Below, piece by piece: positions 25,009 through 35,000 of a stretch of DNA of 64,000 bases (position 1 is the stretch's first letter; each line of letters opens with the position of its first letter). The notes below the pieces were generated by a model. That model had not been told where the DNA came from. It did no database searches and saw only the letters and a list, made by a program, of their open reading frames with translations. This DNA is from Sandarakinorhabdus sp. (GTDB taxonomy: Bacteria > Pseudomonadota > Alphaproteobacteria > Sphingomonadales > Sphingomonadaceae), in assembly GCA_020692215.1 (NCBI GenBank), contig JAIMKW010000001.1, positions 780,442-844,441 on the forward strand, in the 5' to 3' direction. The position numbers and the translations under genes were made by a program.

Positions 25009-25620
25009 ATGATGGACTGGCGGTTTCGAACAGTGCTTGCGGGCATCCTGGGGGCACTTGGCCTGTATGTGCTGTTCAACCCTGTCTCGGTAACGGGGCT
25101 TGCCACCAGCATCATCCCCTGGCTGCTGGTCGGCGCGGGCGGCATCTACATGCTGGCGATCTTTCTGCGCTCGCGCCGGCGGCCGCTTTCCATGGTGCTG
25201 CCGGGCCTTGTCGGCGCCCTGCTGCTCTATGCCGGGCTTTCGATGAAGTTCGGCGATCCGGCGACCGCGGGGCCCATCGGGCTTGCTTTCCTGTTTGCGC
25301 TGCTGCTGTTCGGTTCGGGTGTTGCCAAGTTGCTGATGGCATATTCCATGCCGAAGTCGCGCTATTTCAAGTTGTTCCTGGCGTCTGGCGCGCTTTCAGC
25401 GGCGATGGGGCTGGTGATCCTGTTCACATGGTCCGGCGTGTCTGCGGGGGTCATCGGCTTCGTGCTGGGCATCGAGCTTCTGGCAGACGCCCTGTTCCTC
25501 GGCGCGCTTTCACTGCGGGACCGCGACAAGGAAGAGGCCCGCGAGACGCTCGGGCTGGACCCGGCCTCGCAGGCTGCAACCGCGCCCCCGCCCGAACAGG
25601 ACCATGGCCCGCAGGCCTGA
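25009..25620 (+). CDS. HdeD-family (DUF308) membrane protein
   Basis: A 203-residue inner-membrane protein with six hydrophobic helices (about 11-30, 36-55, 64-82, 91-110, 122-142, 148-168) and short loops. Two ATGs lie side by side at 25009 and 25012 behind CAGGGGAACGG. The three repeated helix pairs (FNPVS, MVLPGLVGALLLYAGL) fit the HdeD acid-resistance family. It ends in a charged, proline-rich tail. In E. coli HdeD contributes to acid resistance at high cell density; here the stress neighbours suit a similar role. Confidence 0.75.
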   Translation: MMDWRFRTVLAGILGALGLYVLFNPVSVTGLATSIIPWLLVGAGGIYMLAIFLRSRRRPLSMVLPGLVGALLLYAGLSMKFGDPATAGPIGLAFLFALLLFGSGVAKLLMAYSMPKSRYFKLFLASGALSAAMGLVILFTWSGVSAGVIGFVLGIELLADALFLGALSLRDRDKEEARETLGLDPASQAATAPPPEQDHGPQA

Positions 25621-25637
25621 AGGCCGGCGCCAGACCG

Positions 25638-26024
25638 TCAACCTTTGGCGAGCATCTCGCCCATCATCTGGTGCAGCATGTTCACCGCCTTGAGTGGCCG
25701 CACCATCACTTTGAAATGGGTGATGAGGCCATCGTCGTCCCAGGTGATCATGTCGATGCCGTTCACCTTTATTCCATTGATCTCGTTCGTGAACTCCAGA
25801 ATGGCGCTGGTCTTTGCGTGCCATTCGCCCACATAGGCGAAGCCGGGGCCGCCCAGCACCTTGTCGGCGCTGGCCAGATATTTGAACACGATGTCCCGTC
25901 CGCGCTGCGGTGTGTGCACCACCGGGCTTTCGAACACCGCATCGGGGTGCAGCATGTCCCACAGGCCCTGGTGATCGTGGCTGCGAACATAGGCATGCCA
26001 ACGCTCCAGATTCGGATTGTCCAT
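25638..26024 (-). CDS. NTF2-like/SnoaL-fold protein
   Basis: A 128-residue protein in the NTF2-like cone fold: NLERWHAYVRSHDHQGLWDML, then FESPVVHTPQRGRDIVFKYL, a central GEWHAKTSAILEF strand and an end with MVRPLKAVNMLHQMM. Single-domain members are isomerases, cyclases or ligand binders, and no catalytic pair can be assigned with confidence. GAGGGAG precedes the ATG. It is convergent with HdeD. Confidence 0.75.
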   Translation of the reverse strand: MDNPNLERWHAYVRSHDHQGLWDMLHPDAVFESPVVHTPQRGRDIVFKYLASADKVLGGPGFAYVGEWHAKTSAILEFTNEINGIKVNGIDMITWDDDGLITHFKVMVRPLKAVNMLHQMMGEMLAKG

Positions 26025-26262
26025 CGTCTTTCTCCCTCTCGGGCCCTTTCCAACAGCGGCGAGGGCCCAGCGTCAACTGGCCAATCTTCCCTGGCTCAGG
26101 GCTTGCCCGGAACAGGATCTGTTCGCGATCAAGATTTTCGCATCCATCCCGCGGCCCGGAGCGAGCCGGACGGCCAGCCCGCGCACCACTTGCCTGCCTA
26201 TCTGGATGAAGTAACGCGCCAGGGGTTCTAGCCGCTACACTGGCGGGGTAGGATGGCGCTGC

Positions 26263-29019
26263 ATGGTTGATCCTGTTTCCACTTCAACGCCAGAAGGCGA
26301 CAGCAGCGGTCTGGCCTGGCATGCCTTTGGCAGGAAGGACGCGCTCGAGCGCCTTGGCGCTTCCGAACATGGGCTTGATGCGGCCGAGGCCGGGCGCCGG
26401 CTTGAGCAGGCTGGCCCCAACCGTCTGCCCTCGGCGCCTCCGCCCGCCCTCTGGCGGCGGCTCCTGGCGCAATTCAACAATGTGCTCATCCATGTGCTGC
26501 TGGCGGCTGCTGCCCTGTCGCTGGTGCTTGGCCATGAAATCGATGCCATTGTCATCCTGATGGTGGTGCTGGCGAATGCTGCCATCGGGCTTGTGCAGGA
26601 AGGAAGGGCTGCCAGCGCCATCGAGGCCATCCGCGGCATGATCGACCCGCACGCCACCGTGATGCGCGATGGCCGACGCCATGATGTGCCGGCGAGCGAC
26701 CTTGTGCCCGGCGATATCGTGCTGGTGGAGGCCGGAGGCCGGATTCCGGCCGATCTGCGCCTGCTGCACGCCCGCCACCTGAAGATCGACGAGGCGGCGC
26801 TGACCGGCGAATCGGTGCCGGTGGACAAGGCCGCAGACCCGGTTGCGGCCGATGCCGGACTGGGGGACAGGGCTTCCATGGCGTTCACAGGCTCGCTCGT
26901 CGCTGCCGGTGTCGGCACCGGCGTGGTGGTTGAAACCGGCCCGCGCACCCAGCTTGGCCGGATCAGCGCGCTGGTCGGTTCGGTTGAAAGCCTGAAGACC
27001 CCGCTGCTGATCCTGATGGACCGTTTTGCCGCCCGGCTTTCCATCTTCGTCCTTGCGCTTTCGGCGCTGACCTTCGCATTTGCCGTTCTCGTCAGGGGCC
27101 TTGCGCCCGCCGAGGGCTTCATGGTGGTGATCGGCCTTGCCGTTTCTGCCATTCCGGAAGGGCTGCCCGCCATCATGTCGATAACGCTGGCAATCGGCGT
27201 TGGGCGGATGGCGGGGCGCAATGCCATCATCCGGCAGCTTCCGGCGGTGGAAACGCTGGGCTCTGTTTCGGTTATCTGTTCCGACAAGACCGGAACGCTC
27301 ACCCGCAACGAAATGACTGCGCGTTCGGTGATCACGCCGGGCGGCCGCTATGGGGTGGAGGGGGTAGGGTATCGGCCCGACGGGGCCATCCGGAGCGGCC
27401 CTGAAGATGGAACCGACCGCGAGGCAACGCCGTATGATCACGCGGATCTGATGGCGCTGGTTGAAGTTGGCCTGCTGTGCAACGATGCCGATCTTCGCGA
27501 TGATGGCGAAGACTGGACTGTTGCCGGCGATCCGATGGAAGGCGCGCTGGTTGCGCTTGCCGTGAAAGCCGGGCTCGACCCGGAAGCGGGCCGCAGCGCC
27601 GCCCCGCGCGACGACGCCATCCCGTTCGATACCGTTCACAGGTTCATGGCAACGCGGCACCGCCGTTCGGGTGAAGGTGAAGGCACGGACGGGGGCAGGG
27701 CGGGGGCGATCATTGCCGTGAAGGGGGCACCCGAGCGCATCATCGCCATGTGCGGCGCGGAGTGGCGGCCCGATGGCACTGCGCCCATCGACCGGGATGC
27801 ATGGCTGGAGGGGGCCGATCTGCTCGCCTCGCGCGGGGAACGGGTGCTGGGCTTCGCGCGGCTGGAAGATGCGGAAACGGGCGCAGAACTGGCGCCTGAC
27901 ATGCTGGAGGGCAAGGCCATCCTGCTGGGGCTGGTGGGCTTTATCGACCCGCCGAGGGCCGAGGCGATGGAGGCAATCGCCGAGTGCGCGAGCGCTGGTA
28001 TCCGCGTGGTGATGATCACCGGCGATCATGCCGTGACCGCGCGCGAAATCGCCCAGCAACTGGGCATTTCCGACGATCCGCTTGTGCTGACGGGCACCGA
28101 TCTTGATGCGATGGATGCAGCCGGATTGTCTGAAGCCGTGCTTCGGACCGACGTGTTCGCGCGGACCACGCCCGAACACAAGCTGCGGCTGGTGGAGGCG
28201 CTGCAGGCCCATGGCCTGGCGGTGGCGATGACAGGCGACGGCGTTAACGACGCCCCGGCCCTGAAGCGGGCAGATGTGGGGGTGGCCATGGGCCGAACCG
28301 GAACCGAAGCTGCCAAGCAGGCCGCCGAAATGGTGCTGGCAGACGACAATTTCGCCTCGATCGTGGCGGCCGTGCGGGAGGGCCGCACTGTTTTCGACAA
28401 CCTGAAGAAGGTGATCGCCTGGACCTTGCCGACCAACGGCGGAGAAGCCCTGGTGATCCTGGTTGCGCTGGCGGCGGGGCTGGTCCTGCCGATCACGCCG
28501 CTGCAGATCCTGTGGATCAACATGGTCACGGCGGTTGCTCTTGGCCTGACACTGGCCTTCGAGCCAACCGAGCCCGGTGCCATGAAAAGACCGCCGCGCC
28601 CGGCGGGCGAGCAGATGCTGGACAGGGTTCTTCTGTGGCGGATCGCCCTTGTTTCGCTGCTGATGCTGGCGGGCACTTTCGGCGTGTTCCTGTGGGCCCA
28701 GCGCGAGAGCCTGCCCATCGAGACCGCGCGGACGATGGCGGTCAACACCATCGTGATGATGGAGATCTTTTACCTGTTCTCCATCCGCTATGCCTATGGC
28801 GCGTCGCTGACATGGCGCGGTATTCTTGGCACACCGGCGGTGCTGATCGGGATCGGGATCGTGGCGATCGGCCAGCTTGTGCTGATCTATCTTCCGCTGA
28901 TGAACAGGGCATTTTCCACCCGTCCGCTCGGTGCGATGGAGGCCGGGATCACGCTGGGTGTGGGTTTTGCCCTTTTCCTGATTCTCGAGGTGGAAAAGGC
29001 GGTCAGGCGGGCGCTATGA
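26263..29019 (+). CDS. P2-type cation-transporting ATPase (CtpF/SERCA-like)
   Basis: A 918-residue P-type ATPase with all landmarks: N-terminal cation-ATPase domain, TGES (actuator), PEGLP in helix M4, the phosphorylation site DKTGTLT, KGAPE (nucleotide binding) and TGDGVNDAPALK (hinge), then about six C-terminal helices. Proline-rich M4 and absence of CPx or heavy-metal-binding domains place it in the P2A (Ca2+-like)/P2 group with mycobacterial CtpF. The ion is not deducible. Its last 17 bases overlap tail-to-tail with the cyclic glucan synthase gene. Confidence 0.9.
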   Translation: MVDPVSTSTPEGDSSGLAWHAFGRKDALERLGASEHGLDAAEAGRRLEQAGPNRLPSAPPPALWRRLLAQFNNVLIHVLLAAAALSLVLGHEIDAIVILMVVLANAAIGLVQEGRAASAIEAIRGMIDPHATVMRDGRRHDVPASDLVPGDIVLVEAGGRIPADLRLLHARHLKIDEAALTGESVPVDKAADPVAADAGLGDRASMAFTGSLVAAGVGTGVVVETGPRTQLGRISALVGSVESLKTPLLILMDRFAARLSIFVLALSALTFAFAVLVRGLAPAEGFMVVIGLAVSAIPEGLPAIMSITLAIGVGRMAGRNAIIRQLPAVETLGSVSVICSDKTGTLTRNEMTARSVITPGGRYGVEGVGYRPDGAIRSGPEDGTDREATPYDHADLMALVEVGLLCNDADLRDDGEDWTVAGDPMEGALVALAVKAGLDPEAGRSAAPRDDAIPFDTVHRFMATRHRRSGEGEGTDGGRAGAIIAVKGAPERIIAMCGAEWRPDGTAPIDRDAWLEGADLLASRGERVLGFARLEDAETGAELAPDMLEGKAILLGLVGFIDPPRAEAMEAIAECASAGIRVVMITGDHAVTAREIAQQLGISDDPLVLTGTDLDAMDAAGLSEAVLRTDVFARTTPEHKLRLVEALQAHGLAVAMTGDGVNDAPALKRADVGVAMGRTGTEAAKQAAEMVLADDNFASIVAAVREGRTVFDNLKKVIAWTLPTNGGEALVILVALAAGLVLPITPLQILWINMVTAVALGLTLAFEPTEPGAMKRPPRPAGEQMLDRVLLWRIALVSLLMLAGTFGVFLWAQRESLPIETARTMAVNTIVMMEIFYLFSIRYAYGASLTWRGILGTPAVLIGIGIVAIGQLVLIYLPLMNRAFSTRPLGAMEAGITLGVGFALFLILEVEKAVRRAL

Positions 29020-32000
29020 CAACCTTGACGGTGGTTTCGCCCCCGTCGGTCGGGAAAGGAATATCGCCCTTGGCCTGTTGGCCATTGATGAAGATGGCGC
29101 AGGACGGGGCATCGGGGCTTGTTGCCCGCTCCATCACGATGTGAATGCTGCCGCCCGGCCGTTTGATGCGCGCAGAACAGCCGGGCCATTCCGGTGGGAG
29201 GCAGGGCTCGATCGCCAGCGCGCCCTTGCGCAGGCGGATGCCCAACAGGAATTCGACGCCCAGCCGCCACGCCCAGGAAGATGCGCCGGTGTACCAAGAC
29301 CAGCCGCCCCGGCCCAGATGCGGCGGCTCGCCGCCGATATCGGCGACAACGGCGTAGGGCTCGGTCAAAAGGCGCGCTGCGCCAGCAGGCGATGCGGCGC
29401 GCACGGCAGGGTTGATTCTATCGAAAACCTGTTTGGCGCGGCTGGCATCGCCCAATCGGGCAAAGGCCATGCCCAGCCAGATGGCGGCGTGGGTGTATTG
29501 GCCTCCATTTTCGCGGATGCCCGGCGGATAGGCCTTGATATAGCCAGGGTCGCGCGGGGTCGCATTGAACGCCGGGTTCAGCAGCCGAACGATATCGTCA
29601 TCATCGCGCATCAGCAGGCGTGCAGCAGACCCGATGGCCTGCCGCGCCCGGTCAGGGTCGCCCGCGCCTGTCATAACAGCCCAGGCCTGCGAAATCAGAT
29701 CGATCCGGCATTCATCATTCTGTGCAGAACCCCAGGCGCGGCCTTCATCGTCGATCGCCCGGAGATACCAGGCGCCGTCCCACCCGCTCGCTTCGATGGC
29801 TGTGCGCAGATCCGCCCTCCGGGCAAGCCAGCGTTCGACAAGATCATCCCGGCCAGCATGCGGGCACAGCTTCACGAAACCGTCGATCGTGGCGATCAGG
29901 AACCAGGCGAGCCAGATACTCTGGCCGCGGCCCTCGTCGCCGATCCGGTCCATGCCGTCGTTCCAGTCGCCCGCGCCCATCAGCGGCAGGCCATCGGCAC
30001 CCAGCCGGGTGCCGCGATCCAGTGCGCGCTCCAGATGATCGAACAAGGGCCAGTCCTCCGGGCCATGATCGAAGCGAGCGTAGCGGTCTGCCTCCTGCTC
30101 GCCCAGCGGCGGTGCGCGCAGGAAGGGGATGCACTCGGCAAGGATGCCGCTGTCGCCGGTCGCCTCGATATAGTGGGCGGTGCAATAGGGCAGCCACAGC
30201 AGATCGTCGGAAAAGCGGGTGCGCACGCCCTGCCCGCCAGGCGGATGCCACCAATGCAGCACGTCGCCTTCCTCGAACTGGTGCGCCGCGGCCTCCAGAA
30301 TGTGGCTGCGCGCCCGGCCGGGCTCGGACATCAGAATGGCAAGACTGTCCTGCAGCTGGTCGCGAAAGCCAAATGCGCCACTCGCCTGATAGGGGCCGGC
30401 CCGCGCATTCAGCCGGGCGCTGATCGTCTGGCAGGGCATCCAGCGGTTGATCATGATGTCGAACGCCGGATCTGGTGTTTCAATCTGAACGGCACCCAGC
30501 CGGTCTGCCCATAGCTGGTCCACCTTGTGCAGTTCGGCCTGGGCCTGCGCCGGATCGCGCCAGCGGCTGCAGATGGCCCGCGCCTCTGCCATGTTCTGGC
30601 CCTGGCCCAGAATGAAGACGGCTTCGGCTGTGGCATCCGGCGCGATTTCCAGATGCACCTGATAGGCGGCGCAGCAGTCGCCACGGCTTTGCCAGTCCTG
30701 CCCCAGATCCCAATGGCGCAGGCCAGCCGGGCTGCGTATGTCTCCCCCGGGGCCAAGGAAGGCCGCGCGCGAGGTGGTGACACTGTGCGGTGGCAGGGTG
30801 CTGGTGAGGAAGGCGATCCGGCTGGCGAAATCCGGGTTGCGGCTGTTGCGGGCCATGATGGCAGACGCTTCCGGATCGTGCCGGGCAGACAGGAATGGAT
30901 CGGCCGTGCCGGAAACCGAACCGAGCAGCCATTGGGCATAATAGGTGGCAGTGATCCGGCGGGTGGTTGGGCCGGGGTTGTGCAGCCGCAGCCGCACCAG
31001 CTTCACAGGATCATCGGCCGCGACAAGAACCAGCAGTTCGTGCTGGAGCCCTTCGGCCGTGTTGCACCATGTCGTCGAGCCGGGCCGGTGCCGAACCGTG
31101 CCGGTTTCGGCACGGCCGGCTGGCAGCGGGGTTGGAGTCCAGATGGCAGCTGTGGCTTCATCGCGCAGGTACAGAGCCTCTACCTGCGCATCGCCGACTG
31201 GATCGTTGCGCCAGGGTGTCAGCCGATTTTCCCCGGCATTTTCAGCCCATGTGAAACCGAGCCCGGCCTCGGTGACGATCGTTCCAAACCGCGCATTGGC
31301 AAGCACGTTGCACCAGGGGGCCGGCGTGGGCTCTGCCGTGGTGCCGGTCTTGATCACATAGTCGCCGCTGTCCGGGCAGAAGCCGCCAAAGCCATTGCCC
31401 ATCAGCAAGGGCGCTGTGGTGTCTGGTTCTGCTTGCGGCGGCAGCATTTGAGCCCGTCCGGCCGGTGCGAAGCGCGGGCCCCCTGGGTGCGGCATGCGCA
31501 TCCTTTCAAGCTGGGCGCCAAGGCGCCCGGCGCCCGGATCCGACGCTTCGGTTTCCAGCAGCACGGTCGCCAGTTGCGCCACAACGCTGGGTGTTTCGCC
31601 CTCTGCCAGATGCTCGCCAACCACATGGATTCCGCCCCGGTGCCCCAGCAGTTCCTGCGAGCCGACGCTGCGGAGATGATCCAGCAGCCTGTCCCGCACC
31701 GGTTCAAGATAGCCCGAAACCCCGGTGTGCAGCAGGCACAGGTCTATCCGGATGCCGGATTCACGCCACAGCCTGTGCGCCTTCAGCACAAGATCGAAAA
31801 GATCGCTGGGCCGCCCATCGCCAACCCTGAGGGCAAGGATGGGATGATCGCCCGAGATGCCGAACGCCCACAGATCGGACTGGTGCGGCCCGCTGGGCGC
31901 AGCGGCAGCGGGCAGCGTTGATGGCACAAGCAGCGGCAGCGTTTTTGGCTGTAGCAGCCGCGACAGCAGCATCTGGGCAAGCGGCAGCGTTTCGGGTGCA

Positions 32001-35000
32001 AGCCCACGGTCCGCTGCGTCGCGCGCGGTGGCGGCCAGTGCAGAGTCGATCGCCCAGTCCAGCGTGGCAAGCGTCGCGTGGCGGGCGGCAATGGCCTGCG
32101 CATCGTGCAGCGATTCTGCGGCAATCGTCACGAAGGCCAGTTCGCAGCGGCTGTTGGGCGCAAGCGTGATGCCGGCCTGCAGCGCCATGACGGGATCCAG
32201 TGTCCAGCCGGTGCCGCCGCCCAGTTTTTCCCTGGCAAGTGCGGCTGGTGAGTCCGGACGCCCTAGCCGTCCCTGGAAAACCCGCCTGTCGGTTTCGAAG
32301 CCGAGCACCTGAACATCGGGGTTTTCGGAAACAATCCGGTGCAGCAGCACAGGCGGCCGCTCGCCGGGCTTTCGCGGCCGGCGCGTGAACACCAGGGCCT
32401 GAAGGGCCGAAAGCCATGTGCTGCCCACGAAGAGCCTGCTGAAGGCGGGGTGCCGATCATGCTCGGCGGCGGGCGCCAGCACGACTTCGCTACAGCTGGT
32501 TATCGCCAGCCTGCGGCGCACCGGGCTTTCGTTCACCAGCGTGAACCGACGGATCTCGATGTCCTCGCCGGGGGGAATGCTGGTCAGGATCGTTGTCGAG
32601 ATGCCATGTTCGCGGTGATGAACCTCCACCATATGCTGGTGAAACATCACATTCCAGATTTCGCCCTGCGGCGTGTCGATTGCGTGATGGCCGATGTTCC
32701 AGGCAAGCTGTTCGTCCCTGTCCTGCAGCAGCATCGTCGTGCCGCCCTCTCCATTGGGGCCGCTCCCCAGAGCGCGCAGCAGTACATGCTGGTGCCAATG
32801 CAGGCTGCCGCTGGCGCTTGTTGTCAGGCGGCTCGTCAACCGGCCGTTGCTCAGCGTGTGCAGTTCGGGAAAGCCACCGATCGGGCGGGGCTGCCATGGG
32901 TGCAGGCCGGGCGCGGTGTGCAGCGCGCCGGCTGCGGCGGCACCCGGGCCGGAAAGGCGCGAGGGCTCTGTCGGGGCGTCGAGCGGCAGCCTTTCGTGGA
33001 GCAGCGCATCCAGCGTTCGCATCTGCGGATCCGACAGGAACCAGCGGATCAGAAACCTGTCGGCCAGCTGGTTGCCCAATGCGGCAAGGCTCATGCCATG
33101 ATGGTGCGCCATATAGGATTGTACCGGCACCATCCTGGCACCCACAGGCACCCGTTCCGGGGTAAAGTCCACCGCCTCGTGGAAGCCATAGCGGCCAAGC
33201 AGGCCCAGCTGTTCCAGCGCTCGCAGGTTGGCGACCGCCGCAGCCGGGCGGAAGGGCAGCGCCATGATGCTGGCGTAGGGGGCAACCACGATGTCGTCTT
33301 CCAGCCCGCGCCGGATGCCCAGTTCGGGCACTCCGAACGCGCGATAGCGGTAGCGCTGTTCCGGATCCTGGGCGCTGTAGCCCGATTCCGAAACACCCCA
33401 GGGCAGGCCGCGCCTTTCGCCCCAAGCCTGCTGCCAATCGATCGCCGTGCGGCAGCTGTGGCCCAGCAGCGTGTGCGGCTCGCTGTCCATCAGCAGGCCG
33501 GGCATCAGATATTCGAACATCGATCCGTTCCACGACAGCAGCGTTGCTTCTTGCCCCTTTCGGGTGATCGGCCGGCCCAGATGGGACCAGTGCTCGACAG
33601 GAATGTCGCCCTTGGCGATCGCAAAGAAGCTGGCCAGCCGCGCTTCCGTTGCCAGCAGATCATAGTGATTGGCGTCCATCCGGCCGGCCGACACATCATA
33701 GCCGATATGCAGAAGCCGGGTCGCCTTGTCGTACAGCATTGCGAAGTCCATGCCCTGCGCCAGCGCATGGGCGCGGTCTGCAAGATCCCCCAGGCTCTGG
33801 TGCAAGGCGGTCTGGGCTTCCACGCCGCGGCGGACGGCGGATTGCAGCTGATCGAGCCACGCTGCATGCAGGGCATGTCCGGACTTGGCGGCAGCTTCGA
33901 TGGCTTCTCCGGCGCGGGCACCGGCCGTTGCGGCATCGGCAAGCGCAAGGGTCAGTGGCAAGGTGCCGGTGATCAACGCTGCCAGGGCTTCCGCCTGCGG
34001 CGGAGGAGTCGCCAGCAGCCGGTGCCAGGGGGCAAGGCTGTCGAGATCGCGCCGCATGGCGACCAGATGGTGCCTGCAGCGTTCCAGCCAGGATTGCACT
34101 TCGCGCAGGGCATCCGCCGGCGCTGATCCGGCAGAGGCAATCGTGTCGCGGATGCACGCGTCCGCAGCCGGAAAGCGGGTATCGCAAAGCGTATCGAGGC
34201 AGGCCGGCCAGTTGGCCGGATCGTCCCGCGCTCTTGCGATATCGTCGAGCAAGGCGGGAACGATCGAACGGCAGGGCCCGGTGAACAGCGCTTCGACATC
34301 CGGGCGCGCAATGGCGTCGGCCAGCAGGTGCAGGCCATCGGCAAGGCCGTCCCAAAGGGATGCGTTCCATGCGGCTCCCAGCCGGGCCTCGGCGAAACCC
34401 TGCCGCAATGTCACCAGGCTGACGGCAAGATTGCCGCTGTCGACCGCTGACACATAGCGCGGTTCCAGCGATGCCAGATGGCGGGTTTCCACCCAGTTCA
34501 GGATATGCCCGCGATGGCGTTCCAGCCGATCGAGCGTGTCCAGCGTGTTGCGGGTGCGTTCGGCAAGCTCGGGAAGCCCGACATGGCCCAGCCGCCAGGC
34601 CGTCAGCGACGACAGGAACAGCATGCCGATGTTTGTGGGCGATGTGCGATGGGCAACGCCTGCTTGCGGTGCCTCCTGGTAATTGTCGGGCGGAAGCCAG
34701 TTGTCCTCTGGCCGGACGAAGGTTTCAAAGAAAAGCCAGGTGCGCCGTGCCACCTTGCGCAGGAACAGCGTGTCGGCCGCAGGCAGCGCCGGTTCCGGGC
34801 GAAGCGCCGGCCGGCTGGTGCGCGCGGCGATAGCCGGTGCAAGGCACCAGAGCAGCAGCAACGGGGTTGCCCATACAAGGGCAGACGGGTTGGCGGCGAA
34901 AAGCCCGGCCGCCACTGCGAGCGCGAACAGCGGGGAGGGCCAGAGGCGGCGCCATGCGGCTGCCATCGGGTCATCGCCCGAAACCCTCGCTTCTACTTCG

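Noticed and set aside
26109..26135. GGAAC as a general-stress (EcfG-type) promoter element before the P-type ATPase
   Set aside because: No CGTT follows at 16-17 bp; the GAACA-N5-TGTTC symmetry is short and probably chance.
26284..28212. 642-codon open frame on the minus strand
   Set aside because: It lies wholly antisense to the P-type ATPase and shows no family-like sequence.
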